Source: Leishmania donovani
Taxonomy: Eukaryota > Euglenozoa > Kinetoplastea > Trypanosomatida > Trypanosomatidae
Reading direction: 5' to 3'
DNA: 64,000 bases
Assembly (NCBI RefSeq): GCF_000227135.1
Contig: NC_018234.1
Coordinates: forward strand, 98,778 to 162,777
Positions 32,101 through 40,138 of the stretch are shown piece after piece; position 1 is the first letter of the stretch; every line of letters starts with the position of its first letter. The position numbers were made by a program, and so were the translations under genes. The notes beneath the pieces were generated by a model. The model saw nothing but the letters and a program-made list of their open reading frames with translations, was not told the DNA's origin and searched no databases.

Positions 32101-35100
32101 TCGGGTTGGAGACGGCGGCGCCATGAGCCACCGCCGCATTCGCCGGAATCGGTCGCCGTGCAAACAGGAATGTGCAACGGATAGCGCGTCGGATGGCGGC
32201 GGTGATGACGACTGTGATGACGGCCGTGATGCCAGTAAGGAGTTTCCACTGCTGGAGGGCACTGCGCCTGCCTCGGTTGTTGCAGCCGAAGCGGTGAGAG
32301 AAGGCGAGTCGTTGGCGGCCGAAATCCCCTCACGGCACCGCTGCTCGAGCAAGGCAGCAAGCAGGCGCTGCGGTGTGCTGCTGCGCTGCGCGCTAGTAGC
32401 TGCGCGCGGGAGACACACTGGCGCATCTCGCTCCACCAGTGGTGGCGATGCACGCACCGCACACGTGAGGGATGAGGCGGTGATGGCTGGAGAGGAAGGC
32501 GAAACCGCGGCCGAGGGCGAGGTCGCTACCGACCGTGCGCGCTTCCTGTCGACCGCCTCACTGACAGAACGATCACCCGTGCCTGCGCCCTCGGCAGATG
32601 AGGCCTCGCTGACAGGCGAGGACTCGGATGGAGCCAGCAGCAGCACCGTAGCCGGTGGCGAGCGTGTGTGTTTTCCAAGAAGGTCGACGGCCGCGGAATC
32701 GGTGTGACCTCGCGCCACATACACCACAGCGGGAGATGATGGAAAGGCGGCGACTTGCGAGTTCGGTGAAGCAGCGTCTGGAGGTGATGCGCCCACTCGT
32801 GCCGTCGCCCTCCCCTCTGATCTGCCGTGCTCATCATCGCTCGTCCCCCCAGCCGCTAGCTTGTCGCACCTGCGGCGCCTCAGCAGAGGGCGATGAAGCG
32901 TGTGCGCGGCGGACTCCTTCGCCGCTGTCGCCGCGGCGGCAGCACCTCTCTCCCGTTCTTGCGAAGGAGCTCGTGCACTCCTTTCACACGCGCGTGCGAG
33001 CGCCTCGCACTCCGCCACCGCCGCAGTGTGCATCGTGCAACGCAGCGGCTTTGCGTCCTCTGCGTCTTCCTGCGCGACTGCGGCAAGCAGCCCCTCGCCT
33101 GGTCTCGCTGTTGCAGATTTCATTGCCTCGCGCAGCAGCTGCGGCGCCGCATCGAGCGCCGCCCATGGTTGTCGCTCAAGTGAACGGTCCTTGGCCGAGT
33201 ACCCGGTAGGGCGGCCACCGAGGACGAGCGAGTCCGCCGTGAGGTGCGCTGTCGATGCTGCGCTCACCTCCTCAGCGGCAGCAATGCGTAGGCGGCTCTG
33301 GACACGACTGATCGACGGCATCAGCAGCGGTGCGCGGCGAGACGAAAGAGGGAACAGCAGCAGCGGCACGGCAGCGACGGCACAGACCGCGGTGATCCAC
33401 GCATCCCATGGCAACCACGACGCGGACCGCCACCGCACGTCTGACATGTCGCGCACCCAGTCCCGCAGCGTCAACACGAGTTGCGCTCGAGTCGCCTCCA
33501 CGTCGTCTGGTACACTTCGGAAAGCGACACAAGTGTCCGGCAGGCGACGCGGCGGCTTCCGTGCATGCTGCGACGGAGGTGACCGTGAGCGGCCGCACGA
33601 AGTCCACCGCCACCACTCCAGCACCGGGTAGGGATAGGCCTGGCCGAGTCCGCGCATCGAGTCCGTGGGGTCCACATCCAGAGCATCGCGCGCTCCTTCC
33701 TCTCCCTCGCGATGAGACGCGCTTGCCGCGGTGCACAGGTGCGAGAAGTGCAGCTGCGGCAACGTCGCGAGTGCTTCCGCTATGTTCTCGCCGACACTGC
33801 TGAGAGAGGCTGCCGCTGCCAGATACCGTTCATGCGTGGAGGCGGCGCGCCGCCGCTCCTGTGTCATGCGTGACTCGCGCACGTCGGCCACAAAAGCATT
33901 CCACTGTGCCGACAGAGCCTCAGCGGTGAGAACGTCCTCGGTGGATGTCATCGACGCAGCTGGTGGCACCTCAGGGGCAGTGCGGTGCCCTTCCTTTTCT
34001 GCACCGCCGCCACCACTGTCGTTGTCCCGTATGAGGCAGCGAAGACGGGCATGGCGCACGACGGCTAACTGTGGCACCGTCACCGCTGCGCCCCCGAGCT
34101 GCGCACGGATGGCGGCCTCACTGGCAGCGATCTCTGCACCTGCCGCGGGTCGCACGCCACGGGCACTCGCCTCCGCATCGCGGTCGCCCTCCACCTTGCG
34201 CCCCAGCCACATTGTGGGCTGCATCGTCACGGACCATCTGGCGTTCGCTCGCGCACCCGGTCGCATGCGTAGCGCGTGCGGGACAGACGGTGCCGTGAAG
34301 GAGAAGTGCCAGAGACTCTCCATCTCGGTGAAGCGCCGCTGCGGCAGCGACCCGGACACTGAGATGGTCCCCACAGCCCCTGAGGATGCCTTCGGTATGG
34401 CCAATGAGCAGAGACGCGGCCAGTGTGCCGCACGTCGACACGGGTCTGACGTCGCCTGGGGAGGCTGCGTGGTTTCACCGACTTCCGTAGTGGTGCAACA
34501 AGAAGGTGCGGTGAGGTCAGCCAACGGCTCAGCTGCGAGGACGACGCGCGTCCTCTTGTGCGCCCACCGTGGCCGTGACACCAGCGGCGACAGAGTATCG
34601 CCTCGCCGCCCGCTACCCTCGGCCTCCGCCTCGGGCTGTTGCACAGACTGGCGCCAGCGCCGCACCAGCTCCGCACAATCCGCGTCCGGTCCTGGAATGA
34701 GATCGCGATCGCCGACGTGGGCGCGACGCGGGCGCTGAGCCACTGGGGTGCGCGGCTCTGCACTCGCACACGAGCGAGCGCCTGCAGCGGTGCCGCACAC
34801 GTCGGCCGTCACGGCCTCCGTCTTTCCTGAGTCGTCGTCCAGCATAACAAAGGCTCTAAAGAGGGTTGGATACGCCGTGACGTCTTGGTCCTCGGCCCTG
34901 CTGCCCACGCTGGCGACATGGCAGTTCTCGGCCATTCTGCCCCCCGTTGCCGCGCTCACGCTCCCACTTGGAGGCCTGTCGAGCGACGCCTCTCGCCAGA
35001 CGAGACGCAACCCGCATGCCGAAGCACTCGCCGCGGCGGCGCTGCCGTTTTCGACGTCATCGATAGGAGAAAGTGGCGGGTTGCCCATCACCCGTTGCGT

Positions 35101-35517
35101 GTACGCAGAGGAGGAACAGCGGTTCAATCGACGGCTCTGCGTCGCCACGCCCGCGGCAACAAAGCCGCCGCCACTGTCGGCCCCGCCTCGGGTGCGCTTC
35201 TTCGCTCGCCTATCACACGGTGCGATGCCTGCGGGCTGGCTTTGGGGTATCCTCTCCGACGCCGAGCGACACGGCGCGCGCAACTGTCGCAGCGTTGCCT
35301 CCACCCAGCGGCCGTCAACTGGAGGAAGAGAGAAGACGCACGCGCAGATGTCGCGGCCGTCGAGGTAGCGCGGGAACACGAGTGGAGCCGCAGTAGTGTT
35401 GCCACTGTCGCTTCTCTGTGCTGTGTCGGGGGCGAGGTGCTGTGGAGAAGGCGCTGGCTTCGGATCTGGACGACCGCTGGTGCGGCTGAGCATACGTTTT
35501 GAGAAGAAGAGTGGCAT
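29161..35517 (-). CDS. Very large protein of unknown function (2118 residues)
   Basis: A single uninterrupted frame of 2118 codons with strong G/C third-position bias is certainly coding, but I do not recognise a family. The N-terminus reads MPLFFSKRMLSRTSG. Most of the sequence is Ala/Ser/Arg-rich and low in complexity. One clear hydrophobic stretch (WITAVCAVAAVPLLLFPLSS) lies about one third along, and a weaker one near LLSCGALATRSAAVVTAVAA. A cysteine cluster, CASCKAAHDGSC followed within about 40 residues by CCVACERRLHRI, could bind a metal; a second cluster, QWCCCCLASHENL, follows later. The C-terminal 130 residues look the most ordered and contain HHAHLRQLRRPYGPLFHGRC. These features could fit a membrane-anchored scaffold or a lineage-specific protein, but no function can be assigned. 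Confidence 0.85.
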   Translation of the reverse strand: MPLFFSKRMLSRTSGRPDPKPAPSPQHLAPDTAQRSDSGNTTAAPLVFPRYLDGRDICACVFSLPPVDGRWVEATLRQLRAPCRSASERIPQSQPAGIAPCDRRAKKRTRGGADSGGGFVAAGVATQSRRLNRCSSSAYTQRVMGNPPLSPIDDVENGSAAAASASACGLRLVWREASLDRPPSGSVSAATGGRMAENCHVASVGSRAEDQDVTAYPTLFRAFVMLDDDSGKTEAVTADVCGTAAGARSCASAEPRTPVAQRPRRAHVGDRDLIPGPDADCAELVRRWRQSVQQPEAEAEGSGRRGDTLSPLVSRPRWAHKRTRVVLAAEPLADLTAPSCCTTTEVGETTQPPQATSDPCRRAAHWPRLCSLAIPKASSGAVGTISVSGSLPQRRFTEMESLWHFSFTAPSVPHALRMRPGARANARWSVTMQPTMWLGRKVEGDRDAEASARGVRPAAGAEIAASEAAIRAQLGGAAVTVPQLAVVRHARLRCLIRDNDSGGGGAEKEGHRTAPEVPPAASMTSTEDVLTAEALSAQWNAFVADVRESRMTQERRRAASTHERYLAAAASLSSVGENIAEALATLPQLHFSHLCTAASASHREGEEGARDALDVDPTDSMRGLGQAYPYPVLEWWRWTSCGRSRSPPSQHARKPPRRLPDTCVAFRSVPDDVEATRAQLVLTLRDWVRDMSDVRWRSASWLPWDAWITAVCAVAAVPLLLFPLSSRRAPLLMPSISRVQSRLRIAAAEEVSAASTAHLTADSLVLGGRPTGYSAKDRSLERQPWAALDAAPQLLREAMKSATARPGEGLLAAVAQEDAEDAKPLRCTMHTAAVAECEALARACERSARAPSQERERGAAAAATAAKESAAHTLHRPLLRRRRCDKLAAGGTSDDEHGRSEGRATARVGASPPDAASPNSQVAAFPSSPAVVYVARGHTDSAAVDLLGKHTRSPPATVLLLAPSESSPVSEASSAEGAGTGDRSVSEAVDRKRARSVATSPSAAVSPSSPAITASSLTCAVRASPPLVERDAPVCLPRAATSAQRSSTPQRLLAALLEQRCREGISAANDSPSLTASAATTEAGAVPSSSGNSLLASRPSSQSSSPPPSDALSVAHSCLHGDRFRRMRRWLMAPPSPTRLPLIPSRRRRRCTAVIHESASPTASTARAPVLQPPTRWWPCTRQALLQDAQSTESRRALVPPTVSVAPVHGERAEAGAIDDPAVCVNAALWPPAGEFATVAATGCSSRTTLRVQLPLNPRRGLGGATMRPVTVWMWAQLTLHNYAADALAGAILPGAHAIERQLGATEGARIPMAPTTPPVAAQQAAHFFASGLKSSVTSSRVHGRPLRALPSPSTAHQGQTPAIETAGARLLVTAEHWKQRRARRAVQRLALYGLMLAGEAPPPPSTRPQSRSTPQSVEGEETALSRGADHTAAGSFTVGAQLYRDELQRNDRAELAQCVRDALARAQYDACVRIFQRRSGHGEESAGKLAEARRLTDACGSAVSRTCASCKAAHDGSCTPMPALFLWPLSSWALPAPADGRCCVACERRLHRIIRDGMRRDGWLAFHTLWYDALSEQVSPYSPRTWPGCLLSATQGSATTHAASSEEDGTDASAHDAPLRSACAPQTRVEQRDIDSLDVGVDTESGASPLEVSAHEMRWYVDTSDEDDEWREAEEQDDGAVALHNEHSSSQWCCCCLASHENLIHAIMAQGEGLTATTEHSAAPAPTLERGATRHGGGAQPPLCPAWWRAGSTTGATTISDASSASQHNPTSAAARATARSQAVHRACGALVFGLLDAGGVSVSPPLSSWSLPSCFNTRTHGAAQEGTLDDGRAGSVSANSAVARLRRYAAQLLSCGALATRSAAVVTAVAATTVLHRRRPSSCHSFSSSAGSPGCCRAELLCASSLRQLSPRSGMVAAATPAAQQQFEDEEDVEERVAPLRRCRHTRHVCSFEEEMQSLQTWLLPYWWARQQQHFAVTVKARQPPPRSRACRRLEHPLDGSHAIATTATHAGVDEDDDIGEDAHPSSLRCFLAPREESEAWVQLLHHAHLRQLRRPYGPLFHGRCLMRCAPFEGCIADAEVHHTYLAAMLRQRTEEACGALSAYVLPYCEPRGTCT

Positions 35518-36105
35518 CTTCAGCCCCCTCTACCATCCTCTGCGCGTCGCGGCGCCTGTCTGTCTGTGATAAAGCGTGGTCTGTGTCTCCGTGCGCGGCG
35601 TTTCCGTGCATGCAGCAGTAAAAGCGGGGAGAGAAGGAGAGGCGGATTGTGTGTGTGTGCGTGTGTGTCGCGTGTATCAGCGACGGCGCATAACAAACTT
35701 GCGCAGTGGGTGAGAGTCGAGTGTCCCAGAGAAAAGGAAGCAGGGGGGGGGGGGCGATCGCACTGTGCAAGACACACTGGGGTCAAGCAGCTCACAGCAT
35801 ACAAGCGCACCGATACTCCCCTCACCTCCACCGCCACCGCCACTGCCGGGAAGTGTACCCCGAAAGGATGTGCGGCATGCATCCATCGCTTCGCCGTGCG
35901 CCGTCCATAGCCTCACGGTCATCGCTAGACTGTGAGGCCGCCGCATGTCTGAGCGGTCTTGTGAGTTTGCGTCCATGTGGAACCGCATGTGTACGTGTGC
36001 TCTTAGAGTGGCTCTCTCTCTCCCTGTCAGTGCCGCTGTGCTTAATAAGGAATGGGAGGAGGTGCGATCGACGCTGCACGCGCCGCTGCCTCGCAGTTCA
36101 CACCC
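35518..36105. other. Spacer upstream of the 2118-residue gene
   Basis: This 588-base stretch contains TG repeats (around 35649-35670) and an 11-G run near 35745. It includes the likely splice-acceptor region for the gene ending at 29161. No gene is seen. Confidence 0.55.
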
Positions 36106-36870
36106 ATGAGCCTTCACCACTGTATCCAGCAGGACCTACTCAACTGGGCTGGTGTCGCTCCGACTCCACACACACGTGCGTTCCGCTCCATCATCTAAGC
36201 ACAGCCACAGTAAAGCACTCCAGTCGTCCGTGTCCGTGTTGCTCAGCAGCGCAGCCGGCAGACGCGTCGATGCCGAGGAATGTGTCACATACAGAGCGCG
36301 AGCACAGAGAGATGCGCCGTGTGGCGTAGCAGCAGCAGCGGCGCTCCTAAAGCTGCAGCTGCAGCCGCTGCTGCGCCTCGACTCGGCCCATACGGCGCCC
36401 GTCACGTGCTAGGCTGTGATGTCACTCGCCGGCGTGCAGGCCACTGTGTCCTCTGCCGAGTCGCTGTATCCCCTGCTGAGGCCAAACGAATGCTGCGCTG
36501 CGTGGAGGCTGTGCGCGCTCGCATCAGCTTCGCAGCACGTCGGTTGTATTGCAGAGCGTGTCGTGTCCGTGTATCTCGGCGCAGCACCGGCTCGAAGCGC
36601 TGGAATAATAGGTGCTGTGTGTAAGGTAGTGAATGGCGTCGAAGACAGGAAAGACGACAAGGTCGCAGTCGGCTCCTCTCGCTCGCCTCTAGTGCCTGTG
36701 AGGGAAGTGTCAAGGGCAGCCGGCGCCCTCACCGCACGACTTCTCTCAACGCCGCTTCTGCCGCCATCCTCGTAGGTGCGGCGCTGGTGCGACCCCGATG
36801 TACAGATATACGCAGCCGGTATACTGCCTCGTGGCACGGAGGCCGCGTCGGTAGCGCCGCTGTCGCGCAC
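36106..36870. other. Possible gene remnant, strand unresolved
   Basis: On the plus strand, frames are open from a small ORF at 36106-36198 (MSLHHCIQQDLLNWAG) into a frame from about 36152 to 36775, broken once by TAG at 36412. On the minus strand, one frame is open from 36870 to 36136, broken once at the same place. Because the interrupting tetramer is CTAG, the same bases make TAG in both directions. Third codon positions coincide in the two frames, so base bias cannot tell them apart. It may be a recently broken gene on either strand, or chance. Minus would agree with the polycistron. Confidence 0.25.
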
Positions 36871-37003
36871 ACTGTATGGGGAAGGGACTAAGGAGCTGAT
36901 CGTGTGCGGGCACAGATAAGATCGAGGCAGCAGAGACTACGCGTGGGTGGTGGCCGCTGTCGTCGCGCCATGGCGCGGTGGTGGTAGTGGTGCACACTTC
37001 CCG

Positions 37004-37077
37004 GACCATGTCCGAGTGTTTGGATGCTCGCCAAGACAGTGGAGGGGCGCGTGGTGGACGCCGTATCGGACATGGTC
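37004..37077. repeat. 12-bp perfect inverted repeat around a 50-base loop
   Basis: GACCATGTCCGA at 37004-37015 is exactly complementary to TCGGACATGGTC at 37066-37077. In RNA it could form a hairpin in the 3' UTR of the 2118-residue gene's upstream neighbour or in spacer RNA. No known function. Confidence 0.7.
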
Positions 37078-37749
37078 TAGCTACGAATGAGCGCGTGGGA
37101 GTCTATGGGCGTTGTGCGTGTGTGCGTGTCTCTGTAGTGTCTACACTTATTGCCTGAAAGACGGCAACGGCAGCGAGGGGTGTTGGACCGCTGAAGCGGT
37201 AAGGGAGGAGAGGTCAGTCATGCATGTGTGCCTCTGCACGCGTCTGGGCGACGATGGTAGCACATCGAATCGGCCAGTCCGCCAGTGGTAGATGGCTGGC
37301 GAGAATGGGAAACGGAAGCGGTGGAACGACGCCGCTGCCCATAGCGATGGGCACAGCCACACATACACACGCATGCATGCATACATGCGTGGAGGCGTTC
37401 GTTGCTGTGCCTTCCCGGTCAGCATAGGCGAGGAGATGTGAGCTTGCTTGTGCGATATCCGTCTAAAAGCGAAGCATTCAATGCAAGTCCCGCGTGCAGA
37501 CGCATCACGCGGGCACATAAGAGAGGCACAGAGAGAATAGGAGGGAGATGCAGTTCGTGGCGGGGCGGGGACACGGCCGCATGGCAGCGAGGCGGATCGG
37601 TGGGGAGAACAGGGTGAGCGCAAATAGAGGTGGGCGAGAGAGTTTCTGCCGCGAAAGAAAAGAGCGCCGTGGGTGAGTGGGTGTGGGTGGGTGCACGGCG
37701 TGCCCGTCGAAGACTTGATTGCCGTGTCTTCGACCGCCCGCGGCACCTG
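37078..37749. other. Spacer downstream of the PTPA gene
   Basis: This 672-base stretch probably holds the 3' UTR of the PTPA gene on the minus strand. It contains TG/CA-rich and CATGCATGCATACATGC-type sequence around 37370-37388. No gene is seen. Confidence 0.55.
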
Positions 37750-38931
37750 TCACATCGTCTTCGTGTTCCACGGCAGATGTCGGCCGAAGAGGAGGTGCTG
37801 CGACACGTTGAACTTCGCCAGCACCTCCGCGGCGAACATCTTCACCATGCCGCTGTAGATCTTCGACCAGTGCTCGACGCCGGAGATATTGTACAGCATG
37901 TTGCTGTGCTCGTGGAAGGGTCCCGTCTTGTTCTCCAAAATCCACGCGATCATGCTAAAGTAGAGATAGCTGTCCTTGAGCATCTCCACCTTGGCGCGGT
38001 CGCAAATGTGCTTGGGGAGCACTACCATCGCCTCCTGATCGGCCGCCGGTTTCACCGGCTGTACCTCCGCGTTGATGAGCTGCGCGCCACCGAAGATGTA
38101 GGGGATGTGGTGATAGTCGTCTAGGCCCCACACCCCATGCGACCCCGCCGGCTCGAGCGAGTAACGCTTCTGCAGCCGCCGGACCAGACGCATGTATTCG
38201 TGGAAGATGTAGAAGATGTAGTCCTGACGCCGCTTGCGCACCTCTGCGCGCTCCATCGGAGGCACCGGCGGCGGCGGCGGCACCTCGAGCGGGACGAGCA
38301 CCGCCGGCTCATCCTTTAGACTCCCGCCGCCGTCGCCGTGCTCCTCGAGGCAGATCATGATGACAATAAAGAAGTGCAGCTCGTGGCCGCTGCCGTAGTC
38401 GAGGCGCGTGGCGTTGCCGAAAGAGTCCATGACGTACGCCGCCACCTCTGTCGCCATATCGGTGATCGCCTCCTCCGACCGGCCCGCGGAGGTGGGAAAG
38501 GTTCGGACGAGCTTCTCCATGTCGGCGACCACCGTCTCCTCGAGTCGCGCGTGAAACACGCGCTTGGCGCGGTTGCCGAAGCGCTGCTGCGCCATGTCCT
38601 CCAGCGGGATGGCGGTCACAATGTCATGCAGGCGTGGCAGGTAGTCCGTTACGAGGTACCTCACCGTATCGTCGCAGTCATCCACCGTGGCGGACAGGCG
38701 CTGGTGGTTTGGTGTCGACTCCACCGCCTCGCTGCAGCCTTGTACGTAGGCAATAATCCTCTGAAAAGCCGCCGAGCGCCGGAAGACCTCGACGAGGGAG
38801 TGGTCCTCCAGGATAATCTTCGCGGGTGGCTGCGGAGCGGCAGTCTCGCTCGAGTACTTCCGCACGGCTGCCGGGTTCTGCGTCGGCCGCCACCTCGACG
38901 CGTGCGTCGCCATCGCGTCAGAGCCGCTCAT
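37750..38931 (-). CDS. PTPA-type serine/threonine phosphatase 2A activator
   Basis: The 393-residue product shows the hallmarks of the PTPA/PPP2R4 family: YVMDSFGNATRLDYGSGHE, YMRLVRRLQKRYSLEPAGSH, GVWGLDDYHHIPYIFG and a C-terminal GVEHWSKIYSGMVKMF. Family knowledge: PTPA is a peptidyl-prolyl isomerase-like chaperone that uses ATP to activate the PP2A catalytic subunit by helping load active-site metals. The GVWGLDD segment lies in the conserved nucleotide and substrate pocket. A proline-rich insert (VPPPPPVPPMERAE) sits in the middle. Length is close to the usual 320-400 residues. The start at 38931 (MSGSDAMATHAS) is the first Met with protein-like sequence after it; a second Met follows six codons later. 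The frame is open upstream to 39456, but that part resembles spacer. Confidence 0.95.
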   Translation of the reverse strand: MSGSDAMATHASRWRPTQNPAAVRKYSSETAAPQPPAKIILEDHSLVEVFRRSAAFQRIIAYVQGCSEAVESTPNHQRLSATVDDCDDTVRYLVTDYLPRLHDIVTAIPLEDMAQQRFGNRAKRVFHARLEETVVADMEKLVRTFPTSAGRSEEAITDMATEVAAYVMDSFGNATRLDYGSGHELHFFIVIMICLEEHGDGGGSLKDEPAVLVPLEVPPPPPVPPMERAEVRKRRQDYIFYIFHEYMRLVRRLQKRYSLEPAGSHGVWGLDDYHHIPYIFGGAQLINAEVQPVKPAADQEAMVVLPKHICDRAKVEMLKDSYLYFSMIAWILENKTGPFHEHSNMLYNISGVEHWSKIYSGMVKMFAAEVLAKFNVSQHLLFGRHLPWNTKTM

Positions 38932-40138
38932 CTTCTGCTGTCTTTGAGCTACAGTGTGCTCGCCACTCGCTCTGTGTGTGTATGTGTTGGGGGGGGGGGA
39001 GTACACGGCGCCTCTGTAATGACCTGCACGCCACCGTATGTGAGCGGCTGGCTGATTAGGAAGAGGCGGATGCAGAGATGGATGAACTGCGTGCCGTCGT
39101 GGGATGGGGTGGTCCGGGCAAACGAGGGCGCGCAACGAGAGACACCAGCAGAGGAAGATGGAGAGGAGGGGAGCATGAGACAAGTCCAGAAGGCCACCAA
39201 GCACGCCCGCATGCATATCTGCAGCACCCAGCCAGCGCCGGCATGTGTGCGGCAGCGCCTCTGTGTGCAGCTGAAAGCCGTGCAAAGGAGTGCGACGTGG
39301 CAGAGGTGGTGGTGGTGGAAGAAGGCATTGCGGCCCACGACAAGCTCCAAACTTGACCCCTCCCCCTAGCCCCACCGTGGCATCACGGTACAGAGAAGCC
39401 TCACACGCAAAGCCGCCACTCTCGTACAACCACGCACCTACTCTGCGAGTGTACAAGCCTCTGTGTAGTTTGTCTGTGCTTGTGTGTGTGTGTGTGTGTG
39501 TGCCCCGCCGCCGCTACTGTTGTTGCTTGCCTTAAATCCGATCGTGAGGCGAAGACTTTGTGTAAGGGTTATCACGAGAGAGAGAGACACACACGTACAT
39601 GGTGTTGTCACACTGGCAGTTGGCACAGCACGCGCTTACCTTCTCCCCCTGCCTCTCCGCCGTCCTCCCTCCACGCACACGCTGTGGGCAACCGCTTATG
39701 CATTACTTTCCTGGCATTCTTTGCGTACAGCTGCTGCCCGAGCCAAATCCGTGCCACGCACACTCCCGCTCACAGAGAGAGAGAGAGAGACGTGGGTGAG
39801 GCAATGAGGAGGAACCAAAAGAGGGGCGCCGTGGGGCCATCGCTGGTGGCGTGGGCACGGGCGACAGTACGGACACCGTCCATCAATGCCAGCACCGCCA
39901 CGCGCACACGCGCGCACTGGCACGCATCCCCTCTTCCGTCCTCCCTTCCTTCCTCACTAACTCTGCCCCACCTCTGAGGTATCGCGCTTTATATGAGCTC
40001 CCCACGTTAGCAAGAAGTGAGCCAATAGCGGCAGGCATCACCAGCAGCACCGGCCGCCCGCATGCCGGTGGTGCGCCCAGGCACATCTCCAACAGGCGCC
40101 TGTACGAAGGCACGCCAGCGCGGCAAACCGCCGCGTGC
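38932..40138. other. Intergenic spacer with simple repeats
   Basis: This 1.2-kb spacer between the PTPA and PGS1 genes includes a TG dinucleotide run at 39481-39502 and GA runs near 39575-39590 and 39774-39790. Open frames on the plus strand are Cys/His/Arg-rich shadows of repeats. No gene is seen. Confidence 0.6.
39481..39502 (+). repeat. TG dinucleotide repeat
   Basis: Eleven TG units occur without interruption in spacer DNA. Confidence 0.95.

Noticed and set aside
33731..34738. Plus-strand open frame of 335 codons inside the 2118-residue gene
   Set aside because: Antisense shadow of a longer frame on the transcribed strand; rich in Arg, Ser and Cys.
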